Source: Sandaracinaceae bacterium
GTDB lineage: Bacteria > Myxococcota_A > Polyangia > Polyangiales > Sandaracinaceae
Direction: 5' to 3'
DNA: 64,000 bases
Assembly: GCA_019637095.1 (NCBI GenBank)
Contig: JAHBWG010000020.1
Coordinates: 42,524 to 106,523, forward strand
The notes under the pieces are model-generated. The model was not told where the DNA came from and ran no database searches. It saw nothing but the letters and a program-made list of their open reading frames with translations. Position numbers and translations under genes: made by a program. Shown here in pieces: positions 51,676-60,969 of the stretch (position 1 is the first letter of the stretch; every line of letters begins with the position of its first letter).

Positions 51676-52596
51676 ATGTCGGCGCGAGAGATCATCGCCC
51701 TGGGCACGTCGAGCCAGGTGCCCACCCGCTACCGCAACCACAACGGCTACCTCCTGCGGTGGGACGACGAGGGCATCCTCTTCGACCCCGGCGAGGGGAC
51801 GCAGCGGCAGATGATCTACGCGGAGGTGACGGTGACGCAGGTCACGCGCATCTGCATCACGCACTTCCACGGCGACCACTGCCTCGGCCTGGCCGGCATC
51901 TCGCAGCGCATCAGCCTCGACCGCGTCCCGCACGAGATCGACGTGCACTTCCCGCGCTCGGGCCAGAAGTATTACGACCGGCTGCGCAAGGCGTCGATCT
52001 ACCACGACGTCTCGCGCATCCGGCCGTGCCCGATCGACGGCCCGGGTGAGCTGTGGCGCCGGGGCGAGCTGTCGCTCCACGCGGCGCGCCTCGACCACGC
52101 CGTCGAGACGTACGGCTACCGCCTCGAGGAGGCGGACGGACGGACCATGCTGCCGGAGAAGCTCGCGGAGGCGGGCCTGCGCGGCCCGATGATCCGCGAC
52201 CTGATCCGCGACGGCTCGATCGAGGTCGGCGGCAAGACGGTGCAGCTCGACGACGTGTCGATCCACAAGCGCGGCCAGCGGATGGCGTTCGTGATGGACA
52301 CGCGCCTGTGCGACGGAGCGTTCGCGCTCGCCGAGGGCGTGGACCTGCTCGTGTGCGAGAGCACGTACCTGTCGAGCGAGGAGCGCGAGGCGCGCGAGCA
52401 CGGGCACCTCACCGCGCGGCAGGCCGCCACGATCGCGCGCGAGGCCGGCGCCAAGCGGCTCGTCCTGACCCACTTCTCACAGCGGTACGGCTCGCTCAAG
52501 CCCTTCCTCGAGGAGGCCCGCGCGGTGCACGACGACGTCGTCGCCGTGCGCGACGGGGACCGCGTCCCCGTACCCAAGCGCGTCAAGACCGCTTGA
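51676..52596 (+). CDS. rnz: Ribonuclease Z
   Basis: A 306-residue metallo-beta-lactamase-fold tRNA 3' endonuclease. The zinc site is THFHGDHCLGLAGI (HxHxDH), with LLVCESTYLSSEEREARE and KRLVLTHFSQRYGSL supplying further ligands and the conserved His. The exosite-arm region LSLHAARLDHAVETYGYRLE is also typical. The ATG at 51676 starts MSAREIIALGTSSQVP as in the family; the GTG at 51652 is an alternative. It matures tRNA precursors lacking encoded CCA. It is followed by a small hairpin terminator at 52614-52629. Confidence 0.93.
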   Translation: MSAREIIALGTSSQVPTRYRNHNGYLLRWDDEGILFDPGEGTQRQMIYAEVTVTQVTRICITHFHGDHCLGLAGISQRISLDRVPHEIDVHFPRSGQKYYDRLRKASIYHDVSRIRPCPIDGPGELWRRGELSLHAARLDHAVETYGYRLEEADGRTMLPEKLAEAGLRGPMIRDLIRDGSIEVGGKTVQLDDVSIHKRGQRMAFVMDTRLCDGAFALAEGVDLLVCESTYLSSEEREAREHGHLTARQAATIAREAGAKRLVLTHFSQRYGSLKPFLEEARAVHDDVVAVRDGDRVPVPKRVKTA

Positions 52597-52613
52597 CCGC
52601 CAAGAGGACGCAT

Positions 52614-52629
52614 CCCTTCTCTCGAAGGG
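52614..52629 (+). terminator. Small terminator hairpin after rnz
   Basis: CCCTTC and GAAGGG form a 6-bp stem around a TCTC loop, 18 bases after the rnz stop. The following TCTCGAAGGGCTGTGCC is repeated at once in TCTCGAAGGGCTGTCCC (17-base direct repeat, 52620-52653). Confidence 0.4.
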
Positions 52630-52653
52630 CTGTGCCTCTCGAAGGGCTGTCCC
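52620..52653. repeat. 17-base direct repeat
   Basis: TCTCGAAGGGCTGT(G/C)CC occurs twice in tandem (52620 and 52637) with one mismatch, just downstream of rnz. Confidence 0.7.
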
Positions 52654-52792
52654 TACCGCGGGATGGCGGCCGATCGGGCGCGGGGAGTGGCGCCGCGCGC
52701 AGGCGCGCACGCTCGGTCGGTCCGGGAGCGTTCGTTGGGCGCGGGTGCCGGGGGCGCGTACGGGGTGGCGTCGACCACGCCCGACCCGCCCT

Positions 52793-52866
52793 GTCTTCGC
52801 GCCTTCGCCCCTTTGCGCGAGACTCGATCTCCCGCCCCCGCTCTTCGCGCCTCTGCGCGACACAGA
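52793..52866 (+). repeat. CTTCGCGCCTTCGCCCCTTTGCGCGAGA-type intergenic repeat
   Basis: The longest example of the repeat also found at 11136, 20942 and 27055. A GTCTTCGCGCCTTCGCCCC unit with TTTGCGCGAGA is followed by a second shorter copy (CTCTTCGCGCCTCTGCGCGA). Confidence 0.45.
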
Positions 52867-52898
52867 CGACGACGCTTGGAACGCGCTCCTCCGCGCGC

Positions 52899-53747
52899 TC
52901 AGAACAGGATGTCGGGATCGTTCTCGGCCGGGCCCTCGCGCGCGGGCTGCGCGGGGACCTCGGGGACCGGCGCCGGGGTGACCACGAGCTCGACGCGGCG
53001 CGTCTCGCCGGCGCGCAGCGTCAACGTCTGCGTCGCCTCCTCGACGAGCGGGTGCCAGGCGCTGATGCGGATCTCCTCGTTGGCCGGCGCGTTCTCGATG
53101 CGGAAGCGGCCCGACTCGTCGCTCACCGCGAACAGCGGGTGGTAGAGCGTGACGATCTCGGCGCGCCCACACGGCGCGGCGAACGCGCACTGGAGCGTCC
53201 GCACGCCGCCCTGGCCGAGCTCCACCTCGCGGCTGCGCTCGTGCAAGACGGCTTGCAGGACGCTGGCCCCGAGGTCCGGGAGGAAGGGGTAATCGGTCCG
53301 GTTGGTGATGCGGAGCCGATCGCCCTGCATCCCGACGACGAGCCGCGGCGTGAGGCGGCAGTCGGTGATCGAGACGTCGTGCGTCACCGGCTCGTGCTCG
53401 GGGATGGTCGCGAAGTCGGCGAGCATCACGAGCACGTCGTTGAGGCCGCGGTCGGGGCCCGGGGACAGGGGCGCGCGGTCGCGCTCCTGCGGCGGCGCGC
53501 ACGTCTCGGGCGGGGCCGGGCGCCCGGGCGGCGGGATCATCGGGTTCTCGGGGTACCGCGGCGGCGCGGCGCCCTCGGCGAGGCGCACCACGCCCTCGAG
53601 GGTCGCGCTCGTCGCCGTCGCCGCGCCGGGCTCGCGCGCCGCCGGGTCGGACGCCGGCTCCTGGGTGCTCCCGCAGCCGTCGCAGCCGCCGAGGACCGCG
53701 ATCAGCGCGAGGAGGCCGAGCGGCTCGCGGAGGGTCGAACGGGTCAC
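52899..53747 (-). CDS. Lipoprotein with carboxypeptidase-regulatory-like domain
   Basis: A 282-residue protein with a lipoprotein signal (LREPLGLLALIAVLGGC, lipobox LGGC near residue 22). After a low-complexity linker, residues about 95-190 form a cupredoxin-like or plain beta domain (VSITDCRLTPRLVVGMQGDR). Residues about 190-262 resemble the carboxypeptidase-regulatory fold (LYHPLFAVSDESGRFRIENA, EIRISAWHPLVEEATQTLTL). The GTG start is preceded after seven bases by TAGCCT, which overlaps the nuoN stop. A cupredoxin-like partner of respiration is possible but unproved. Confidence 0.7.
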   Translation of the reverse strand: MTRSTLREPLGLLALIAVLGGCDGCGSTQEPASDPAAREPGAATATSATLEGVVRLAEGAAPPRYPENPMIPPPGRPAPPETCAPPQERDRAPLSPGPDRGLNDVLVMLADFATIPEHEPVTHDVSITDCRLTPRLVVGMQGDRLRITNRTDYPFLPDLGASVLQAVLHERSREVELGQGGVRTLQCAFAAPCGRAEIVTLYHPLFAVSDESGRFRIENAPANEEIRISAWHPLVEEATQTLTLRAGETRRVELVVTPAPVPEVPAQPAREGPAENDPDILF

Positions 53748-53754
53748 GCCGTAC

Positions 53755-53760
53755 AGGCTA
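53755..53760 (-). promoter_or_regulatory. Putative -10 box (TAGCCT) overlapping the nuoN stop
   Basis: On the minus strand, TAGCCT begins with the nuoN TAG stop and ends seven bases before the GTG at 53747, with no Shine-Dalgarno. It could let the lipoprotein gene be transcribed on its own from the end of the nuo operon. Confidence 0.35.
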
Positions 53761-55371
53761 ACCCGCGACCTCGGGCGCCGCTTCCCCCGCCTGCTCGCGC
53801 CGGCGCATCGTGTGGATCGCCGCCGCGATGGCGCCGCCCACGACCGCGACGCCCGCGTCGATGAGGAAGACGGTCCAGTCGAGGTTCGCGTCGTGGTGCG
53901 AGTGATCCGCCGCGAGCGCGAGGTACGCGCCGGGCGTGAGCCCCATCCGCACGACGAAGTAGCCCGCCATCACGAGCGCCGCGACGACGTAGCCGCTCGC
54001 CATCGGCACCGCGACCGGGGCGTCCTTCTCCGGCTGCTTCATGAAGAGGTACACGAGCACACGCAGGTAGTAGTAGGCGCCCACCGCGCTCGCGAGCACG
54101 GCGATCACGGCCACCCAGAGCAGCGCGCCGCCGCCCTGCACCGCCGCGAGGATGACGTAGTACTTCGCGAAGAAGCCGGCGGTCGGCGGGAAGCCCATGA
54201 GCGAGAGGATCCCGAGCGAGAACGGGATCGCGAGCCACGGGTGACGGCGCCCGAGCCCCGCGAGATCCTCGTAGCTCGTCGCCTCCTTGCCGTAGGAGCC
54301 GGCCGCGATGAGCGAGCCGAAGGCGAGGAGGTTCGAGACCGCGTAGCCCGCGAGGTAGAAGAGCACCGAGCGCACGCCGAGCCCGCCGCCGAGCTTCCAC
54401 GCGGCGACCATGCCGAGCAGGAGGAAGCCCGCGTGGCTGATCGAGCTGTACGCGAGCATGCGCTTGACGTCCTTCTGGACGAGCGCGGCGACGTTGCCCA
54501 CGACCAACGTGATGACCGACAGGCCGAGCAGCGCGGGCGGCCAGCCGGCGCTGTCGTTCGCGATCGACAAGTCCCCGAGCGCGTCGACGAGCAGGCGGAT
54601 CATCGCGCCGAAGACCGCCGCCTTCACCACGACCGCCATGTAGGTCGTCGCCGGCGTCACCGCGCCCTGGTAGGCGTCCGGCGCCCACGCGTGGAACGGC
54701 ACGGCGCCGACCTTGAAGGCCATCCCGACGGTCGTGAGCAGCATCCCCGCGAACACGAGCGCCGGCGGGGCCGCGCCGTTGCGGATGAACACGCTCATCT
54801 GCTGGAGGTTCGTCAGCCCCGTCGCGCCGTAGAGCAGCGCCATCCCGAAGAGCAGGATCGCCGAGGCGAACGAGCCGAGCAGGAAGTACTTCACCGCCGC
54901 CTCGGCCGAGCGCGGGCTCGCGCGCCGGAACGCGACGAGGCCGTACACCCCGAGCGACAGCGTCTCGAGCGCGATGAAGAGCGTGATGATGTCCGCGGCG
55001 CGCGCGAGGGCCATCGCCCCGAACGCGCTGAACAGGAGGATCACGTAGTACTCGCCGCGCTCGATCCGGTGCTCACGCAGGTACCCGCCCGCGAGCAGCG
55101 AGGCGACCGCGGTGCTCCCGCAGATCACGAGGTCGAGGAAGTGCGCGAGGCCGTCGTACGCGAGGTAGCTGCCGATGATCCCGGGCGCGGTCGCCTCGGG
55201 CCCGCCGAACCAGAGGCCGAGCGACATCGCGGCGGCGCCGAGCAGGATGACCGCGCTGACGATCGACAGCTCCGCCTTCTGGGTGGAGAACGCGTCCACC
55301 AGCATCATCGCGAGGCCGCCGACGGCCACGATGAGGAGCGGGCCGACGACCATGAGGGACTCGGTCATCAT
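53758..55371 (-). CDS. nuoN: NADH-quinone oxidoreductase subunit N
   Basis: A 537-residue antiporter-like membrane subunit of complex I with about 14 helices, part of the proton-pumping arm. Family motifs include VPFHAWAPDAYQGAVTPATT and ALVQKDVKRMLAYSSISHAG, with the lysines and glutamates of the proton channel. Length is in the normal range, with a C-terminal charged tail (RRREQAGEAAPEVAG). It is last in the nuo run; its ATG overlaps the nuoM stop in ATGA. A promoter-like box for the next gene lies across its own stop codon. Confidence 0.95.
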   Translation of the reverse strand: MMTESLMVVGPLLIVAVGGLAMMLVDAFSTQKAELSIVSAVILLGAAAMSLGLWFGGPEATAPGIIGSYLAYDGLAHFLDLVICGSTAVASLLAGGYLREHRIERGEYYVILLFSAFGAMALARAADIITLFIALETLSLGVYGLVAFRRASPRSAEAAVKYFLLGSFASAILLFGMALLYGATGLTNLQQMSVFIRNGAAPPALVFAGMLLTTVGMAFKVGAVPFHAWAPDAYQGAVTPATTYMAVVVKAAVFGAMIRLLVDALGDLSIANDSAGWPPALLGLSVITLVVGNVAALVQKDVKRMLAYSSISHAGFLLLGMVAAWKLGGGLGVRSVLFYLAGYAVSNLLAFGSLIAAGSYGKEATSYEDLAGLGRRHPWLAIPFSLGILSLMGFPPTAGFFAKYYVILAAVQGGGALLWVAVIAVLASAVGAYYYLRVLVYLFMKQPEKDAPVAVPMASGYVVAALVMAGYFVVRMGLTPGAYLALAADHSHHDANLDWTVFLIDAGVAVVGGAIAAAIHTMRRREQAGEAAPEVAG

Positions 55372-57380
55372 CGTACGTCTCCCAGCGCGGCGACGCGCAC
55401 GTCGTCGCGCGGCGGCGCGAGCCGCAGCGCCTCTTCTTCCTCGGCGGCCGGGGCGTCACCCTCGGGCGCCGCCTCTTCGGCCGGCGCCGCGGGGACCGGC
55501 GGGATCCCGCCCGGCAGGATGTGCGACTCGTCCGCCCGCCCAGCGGCCGTGGCGCGCGTCGTCCAGGTCGCGAGGAAGCTCTCCACCGACGCCTCCATCG
55601 GGCTCAGGAAGAACCCGGGGACGATGCCGATCCAGAACACGAGCCCGATCAGCGGCGCGAGGATCCACTTCTCGCGCCCGGTCAGATCCGTCAGCTCCTC
55701 GTTCTCCTTTTTGTCCACGGGGCCCCAGAACGTCTTGAGCACCGCGTGCAGCATGTAGATCGCCGCGAGCACCACGCCGGTCGCGGCGAAGAGCGCGAAC
55801 GTCTTCTGCCACACGCCGAGGTTGCTCGACACGAACGTGCCGCTGAGGATCATGAACTCGCCGACGAAGCCGTTCGTGCCGGGCAGACCGACCGAGCTCA
55901 TCGCGACGATGACGAAGAGCGTGGCGTAGACGGGCATCACCTTCGCGAGCCCGCCGAAGTCGGCCAGGTCGCGCGTGTGCCGCCGGTCGTAGATGACGCC
56001 CACGAGGATGAAGAGCGCGCCGGTCGAGATGCCGTGGCTGATCATCTGCAGGATGCCGCCGGAGACGCTGCCCTCGGTGGCCGCGAACAGCCCGAGCATC
56101 ACGAAGCCGAGGTGGCTCACCGACGAGTAGGCGACGAGCTTCTTCACGTCGCGCTGCACCCACGCGCAGTAGGCGCCGTAGATGATCCCGATCACCGCGA
56201 AGACGGCGAGCGTCGGCGCGACGAGCCGCGCCGCCCACGGGAACAGCGGCATCGCGAAGCGCAGGAACCCGTAGCCGCCGAGCTTCAACAGGACGGCGGC
56301 CAGGATCACCGAGCCACCCGTCGGCGCCTGGACGTGCGCGTCCGGCAGCCACGTGTGGAACGGGAACATCGGGACCTTGATCGCGAAGGCGATCGCGAAC
56401 GCGAAGAAGAGGATCACCTGCGGCCAGCGCGGCAGCGACAGGTAGCTGATCTGCTCGAGGTCGAACGTCATCACCTGGGCGACGTTCTCGGGCGCGCTCT
56501 GGAACTCGAGGACGATGTACAGGATCGCCACGAGCATCAGCAGGCTGCCGACCATCGTGTAGATGAAGAACTTGAGCGCCGCGTAGATGCGGTCCTTGCC
56601 GCCCCAGATGCCGATGATGAGGTACATCGGCACGAGCATCAGCTCCCAGAAGACGTAGAAGAGGAAGAGGTCGAGCGCGATGAACGCGCCGAGCATCCCC
56701 ACCTCGAGCAGCAAGAAGGAGACGGCGTACTCCTTCACCTTCGTGTCGACCGACGTCCAGCTCACGTCGAGCGCGATCGGCGTCAGCAGCGTGGTGAGGA
56801 TGACCAGCCAGAGGCTGATCCCGTCGAGGCCGAGCTTGTACTGGATGCCGAACGTCTCGATCCAGATGGAGCTCTCGACGAAGCGGTAGCCGGCGGTGCC
56901 GAAGCTGAACGTCGCGTCGGTCGCGAAGACGCCGAAGAACGGCTCGGCGACGTGCGACCAGAACCCGCGGGTCCAGAGGCTCGCCGACGCCAGCTCCGCC
57001 TCGCTCGGCGCGAGCGCGTCGCGCACGACCGGCCCGACGAGGTAGAGCGACAGCACGAAGCCCGCCCAGGCCCACACGCTCGCGAGGCGGCGCGTCCCGT
57101 CCGACCACTGGCGGGGCAGGAAGATCAGCGCGAACGCGCCGAACGCCGGCCACGCGAGCAGCGCGGTGAGGATGCCGTCGCTCGACGGCGCGCCGAACGT
57201 GAACGTCGTGAAGACGACCGCCGCGACCATGCCGGCGAGGTACGCGCCCGGCCCGGCGCGGTGGGCGTCCTCGAGCCCGAGCATCTTCTGGAGCCAGGGC
57301 CAGAAGACGACGGCGACGAAGAGCGTGACGAGGACCCAGACGAGGGGCCACATCAAGAGCGTGCTCAGGACGTTGCTCAT
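55368..57380 (-). CDS. nuoM: NADH-quinone oxidoreductase subunit M
   Basis: A 670-residue antiporter-like complex I subunit. It has the discontinuous-helix motifs of the family: KVPMFPFHTWLPDAHVQAPT and CAWVQRDVKKLVAYSSVSHLG. It is longer than the usual 500-odd residues. The excess includes a segment about 120-165 (ASLWTRGFWSHVAEPFFGVF, FSFGTAGYRFVESSIWIETF) and a charged Ala/Glu/Pro-rich C-terminal tail (AAPEGDAPAAEEEEALRLAP). The ATG overlaps the nuoL stop in ATGA. It pumps protons together with L and N. Confidence 0.95.
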   Translation of the reverse strand: MSNVLSTLLMWPLVWVLVTLFVAVVFWPWLQKMLGLEDAHRAGPGAYLAGMVAAVVFTTFTFGAPSSDGILTALLAWPAFGAFALIFLPRQWSDGTRRLASVWAWAGFVLSLYLVGPVVRDALAPSEAELASASLWTRGFWSHVAEPFFGVFATDATFSFGTAGYRFVESSIWIETFGIQYKLGLDGISLWLVILTTLLTPIALDVSWTSVDTKVKEYAVSFLLLEVGMLGAFIALDLFLFYVFWELMLVPMYLIIGIWGGKDRIYAALKFFIYTMVGSLLMLVAILYIVLEFQSAPENVAQVMTFDLEQISYLSLPRWPQVILFFAFAIAFAIKVPMFPFHTWLPDAHVQAPTGGSVILAAVLLKLGGYGFLRFAMPLFPWAARLVAPTLAVFAVIGIIYGAYCAWVQRDVKKLVAYSSVSHLGFVMLGLFAATEGSVSGGILQMISHGISTGALFILVGVIYDRRHTRDLADFGGLAKVMPVYATLFVIVAMSSVGLPGTNGFVGEFMILSGTFVSSNLGVWQKTFALFAATGVVLAAIYMLHAVLKTFWGPVDKKENEELTDLTGREKWILAPLIGLVFWIGIVPGFFLSPMEASVESFLATWTTRATAAGRADESHILPGGIPPVPAAPAEEAAPEGDAPAAEEEEALRLAPPRDDVRVAALGDVR

Positions 57381-60300
57381 CGCGCCACCTCCGCCTGCGC
57401 GTGGGCGCGCCGCGCGACGCGCAGCGTCAACGACTCGCTCCGCCGCGTCGTGTTGCCGAAGGCGTTGCGCGCCTCGACGGTCGCGCGCACCTGCACCGCC
57501 ACGGTCAGGAACATCTCGTTGCCGACGGGGATGCGGCTGCCCGGCTCGAGGAGGAGCAGGCCGTCGTCGATGTCGTCGTCGCGGATCGCCGCGTCGTTGA
57601 TGTGCACGACCATGCCGGTCTGCGGGGCGAAGTCGATCGCCTCTTGCGCCTCCGGCGCGGTGCCGAAGCGCACGATGCCGTGGGTGCGCACGAGCTCGCT
57701 CCCGTCGTCCTGCCGCTCGATCGCGCGCGGGAGCTGCGAGGGCAGGAGCGGCTCTTCGACGCCGAGCAGGACCCCGAAGCGGCCGTCCTCGGCGACCACG
57801 ACCTCACGCTCGATCGGGCCCCACGTCGCGGCCGGCGACGCGTTCCCCTCCGTCGGCAGCGGGTGGATCGAGAAGCGCAGGCGCACGCGGCGCTTGCCGT
57901 CCTCGCCCGGCTGAGGGACCTGCCCCTCGGGCAGCCGCCCCTGGAACCGCTGCACCGTCGCCATCTGGAGCGCCGGGCGCGAGGGGAACCAATCGGAGAA
58001 GACGCCCGCGAGCCCCTCGCGCCGCGCGCCTGGGTGCAGCCACATCTCGTTGGGGATGACGCTCGGGAACTCGATGGCGACCGGGCGATCGCCCTGCGCG
58101 ACGACGTGCTCGTTCGGGCCGAAGTTGTCGGCCAGGGTCTCGAACACGCCGACGAGCGCGTCGATCTGCGCGCCGCTGTGGTCGCTCGGGTCCGCGCGGC
58201 GGTGGCTCGCGTAGTCGTGCTCGGCGCGGCCCTCGGCCGTCCACTCGCTGTCCCACTCGCCGTCGGAGTCGAAGTCCCAGCGGAACTCGGTGCCGAGCGA
58301 CGGCGTCACCGTCCACGCCACCTGGCCGACCGCCGTCTCCTCGCCCTCGGGGCTCGGGTGCGGGTAGGTGAACCACCACGTGAGCCCCGCGAAGCCGACG
58401 ACGAACATGGCCGCGTAGGCGTAGAGCAAGCCGTTCTGCGCCCGCGTCACCACGAAGCCGAGCGCCTTCATCGCCCACGCGCTCAGCTTGGTGAGCACCA
58501 TGTCGACGAGGAAGCGATCGAGGTTGGCGGCGACGACGCCGAGCCACTTCATAGGGGCGACGATCGTCGCGCCGTAGAGCTCGTCGATGCGCCACTTGTC
58601 CATCAAGAAGCGGTGCAGGGCGGGCATCCGCTGCATCATGCTCGCCGGGATCTCGCCGTCCGCCTTCTGGTACCACAGGAACGCGAACAGGAACCCGAGC
58701 AGCGCGACCGTCGTGCCGACGCCCATCGCGAGGCCCGCGGCGAGCGGCGAGGCGTGCACGAGCTGGTCGTCGAACGACAGCGTCGCGACGCCCGACCAGA
58801 CGCGGCGCGCGGCGGCGGTGCCCTGGTTGAGGGCGTCGACGTGCGCGGCGCCGCTCGCGACGGCCTCCTCGTAGACGTGCAGGAACTCCTCGTGCTGCGG
58901 CGTGAGCCACCCGCTCCACCAGTTGATCCCGTGCACCGGGATCAGGTGCGGCAGCCCGAGGAAGCCGACGAGCGCCGCGCCGATCGCGAGCACCCAGAGC
59001 GGCGTGGTCATCGCGTCGGGGGACTCGTGCGGCTCGACCCAGTGGTCGTCGTGCTCGCCGTGGCCGTGCTCGCCCTCGTGGCCGTGCTCGTCGTGGTGCG
59101 CGTGCGGCGCGTGGCCGCCCTTGTACTCGCCCCAGAACGTCCGGAAGTAGAGCCGGAACATGTAGAAGGCGGTCATCGCCGCGGTGATCGAGAGCACCAC
59201 GAAGACGAACATGCCGACCCAGCCGCCGGCCCAGTTCCCGCTCGTGACGTTCTCGGTGAACGACATCGTCTCGTTCCACCGCGAGGGCGCCTCGAAGAAC
59301 CAGGTCATCGCGCCCAGCAGGATCTCGTCCTTCGAGAAGAACCCGGCGAGCGGTGGCAGGCCCGCGATCGCGATCGTCGCGATGAGGAACGTGAGGTGCG
59401 TCGCGGGGAGCTTCTTGCGCAGCCCGCCGAGGTACCGGATGTCGGCGTCGCCGTGCGCGTGCACCGCGTGCATGACCGAGCCGGCGCCGAGGAAGAGGCA
59501 GGCCTTGAAGAAGGCGTGCGTGAAGACGTGGAAGAAGCCACCCGCGAAGGCGCCCATCCCGACCGCGGAGAACATGAAGCCGAGCTGGCTCACCGTGGAG
59601 TACGCCAGGATTCGCTTCATCTGGTTCTGCACGAGCGCCACGCTCGCCGCGAGCAGCGCGGTCAGCGCGCCCGTGATGGCGATGACCGCCATGCACGTCG
59701 GGCTCTCGACGAGGACCGGGCTGAGCCGGCAGCAGAGGTACACGCCCGCGGTGACCATCGTCGCCGCGTGGATGAGCGCGGAGACCGGCGTCGGGCCGGC
59801 CATCGCGTCGGGCAGCCACACGAAGAGCGGGATCTGCGCGCTCTTGCCCGTGCACCCGAGGAAGATGAAGAGCCCCGCGGCCGTCGCGACGGTGAAGGTC
59901 GCGGCGCCGCCCGAGAAGGAGAACGGCGCGTCGCCGAGGCCGAGCCCGGACTCGAGGGTGGTGCGCGCCATCGCGTTGATGGTCGAGAACTCGAACGCGT
60001 CGGCGCTCCGCGGCGCGACGTACGCGACGAGGATGAACATCCCGATCAGCACGCCGAAGTCGCCGATGCGGTTGACGATGAACGCCTTCTTGCCCGCGGC
60101 CGCGTAGTCCGGGTTCGTGAACCAGTACCCGATGAGCAGGTAGCTGCAGAGCCCGACGCCTTCCCAGCCGACGAACATCAGCGGGAAGTTGCTCGCGAGC
60201 ACGAGCACCAGCATCGAGGCCATGAAGAGGTTGAGGTACGCCATGAAGCGCGCGTACCCCGGGTCGTCCTCCATGTAGCCGGTGCTGTAGACGTGGATCA

Positions 60301-60628
60301 GGGCGCCGATGCCCGTGACCATCACCGTCATGATCCCGCTCAGGTGGTCCATCACGAACCGGACGCGGACCGGGACGTCGACGCTGCCCACGGTGATCGA
60401 GAACCACTCGTAGACGTCGTGGACCAGGACGGGCGGCACGCTCGCGTCCGCGCTCAGCAGGTAGCCGAAGCCGACGAGCGAGAGCAGGAACGAGCCGACG
60501 ACCGAGCCCACCGCGACGGTGGTCACCACGGTCTTGTCGACCCGGCGACCCATGATGCCGTTGTAGAGCGCCCCGAAGATGGGGAGCAGCACGATCGGCA
60601 GGAGGATGTGATTGACGTCGAACGACAT
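57377..60628 (-). CDS. nuoL: NADH-quinone oxidoreductase subunit L with a 320-residue C-terminal extension
   Basis: A 1083-residue subunit; typical NuoL has 600 to 700. Residues 1-760 are the antiporter core: MFVGWEGVGLCSYLLIGYWF, FVWLPDAMAGPTPVSALIHA, RILAYSTVSQLGFMFSAVGM, and the long lateral helix with its final anchor. Residues 765-1083 are an extra soluble region (57377-58336) with PKD-like pieces at both ends: EFRWDFDSDGEWDSEW with EHDY at the start, and ATVEARNAFGNTTRRSESLT at the end. The 240 residues between them are without known motifs. The ATG at 60628 is the family start; frame sequence upstream is shadow. Confidence 0.9.
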   Translation of the reverse strand: MSFDVNHILLPIVLLPIFGALYNGIMGRRVDKTVVTTVAVGSVVGSFLLSLVGFGYLLSADASVPPVLVHDVYEWFSITVGSVDVPVRVRFVMDHLSGIMTVMVTGIGALIHVYSTGYMEDDPGYARFMAYLNLFMASMLVLVLASNFPLMFVGWEGVGLCSYLLIGYWFTNPDYAAAGKKAFIVNRIGDFGVLIGMFILVAYVAPRSADAFEFSTINAMARTTLESGLGLGDAPFSFSGGAATFTVATAAGLFIFLGCTGKSAQIPLFVWLPDAMAGPTPVSALIHAATMVTAGVYLCCRLSPVLVESPTCMAVIAITGALTALLAASVALVQNQMKRILAYSTVSQLGFMFSAVGMGAFAGGFFHVFTHAFFKACLFLGAGSVMHAVHAHGDADIRYLGGLRKKLPATHLTFLIATIAIAGLPPLAGFFSKDEILLGAMTWFFEAPSRWNETMSFTENVTSGNWAGGWVGMFVFVVLSITAAMTAFYMFRLYFRTFWGEYKGGHAPHAHHDEHGHEGEHGHGEHDDHWVEPHESPDAMTTPLWVLAIGAALVGFLGLPHLIPVHGINWWSGWLTPQHEEFLHVYEEAVASGAAHVDALNQGTAAARRVWSGVATLSFDDQLVHASPLAAGLAMGVGTTVALLGFLFAFLWYQKADGEIPASMMQRMPALHRFLMDKWRIDELYGATIVAPMKWLGVVAANLDRFLVDMVLTKLSAWAMKALGFVVTRAQNGLLYAYAAMFVVGFAGLTWWFTYPHPSPEGEETAVGQVAWTVTPSLGTEFRWDFDSDGEWDSEWTAEGRAEHDYASHRRADPSDHSGAQIDALVGVFETLADNFGPNEHVVAQGDRPVAIEFPSVIPNEMWLHPGARREGLAGVFSDWFPSRPALQMATVQRFQGRLPEGQVPQPGEDGKRRVRLRFSIHPLPTEGNASPAATWGPIEREVVVAEDGRFGVLLGVEEPLLPSQLPRAIERQDDGSELVRTHGIVRFGTAPEAQEAIDFAPQTGMVVHINDAAIRDDDIDDGLLLLEPGSRIPVGNEMFLTVAVQVRATVEARNAFGNTTRRSESLTLRVARRAHAQAEVAR

Positions 60629-60642
60629 GGAGGGCTGCCCGA

Positions 60643-60966
60643 CTAGTGCCTCAGGAGGTCCGCGCGGTCGCTCTCGACCGTGTTCTTGAGCCGGAAGAGG
60701 CTGATGATGATGGCGAGGCCGACCGCGGCCTCGGCGGCGGCGACCGCGATCACGAAGAACGCGAGCACCTGACCCTGGAGCATCCACTCACCGGGCGCGC
60801 CCGGGCTCCAGCGGTTGAACGCGACGAGCGTGAGATTGACCGAGTTCAGCATGATCTCGATCGACATGAGCTGGAGCAGGACGTTGCGTCGGGTGAGGAA
60901 GCCGATGGCGCCGATGGTGAAGAGCACCGAGGCGAGCGCGAGGTACGTGCCGAGTCCGATCTGCAT
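60643..60966 (-). CDS. nuoK: NADH-quinone oxidoreductase subunit K
   Basis: A 107-residue membrane subunit with three helices. The family hallmarks LTRRNVLLQLMSIEIMLNSV and AAAEAAVGLAIIISLFR carry the two buried glutamates that move protons. It lies between nuoJ (three bases) and nuoL (14 bases). The length is normal. Confidence 0.96.
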   Translation of the reverse strand: MQIGLGTYLALASVLFTIGAIGFLTRRNVLLQLMSIEIMLNSVNLTLVAFNRWSPGAPGEWMLQGQVLAFFVIAVAAAEAAVGLAIIISLFRLKNTVESDRADLLRH

Positions 60967-60969
60967 GGC

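Larger units (their letters stand above)
52597..52898. other. Intergenic stretch with terminator and repeats
   Basis: About 300 bases between the rnz stop and the stop of the convergent lipoprotein gene. It holds the hairpin and direct repeat at 52614-52653 and the short repeat at 52793-52866. No coding frame with real character was seen between them. Confidence 0.5.

Noticed and set aside
57401..60646. 1081-residue plus-strand open frame opposite nuoL
   Set aside because: It is the antisense of nuoL with a His/Arg/Glu-rich composition and no recognisable domain.
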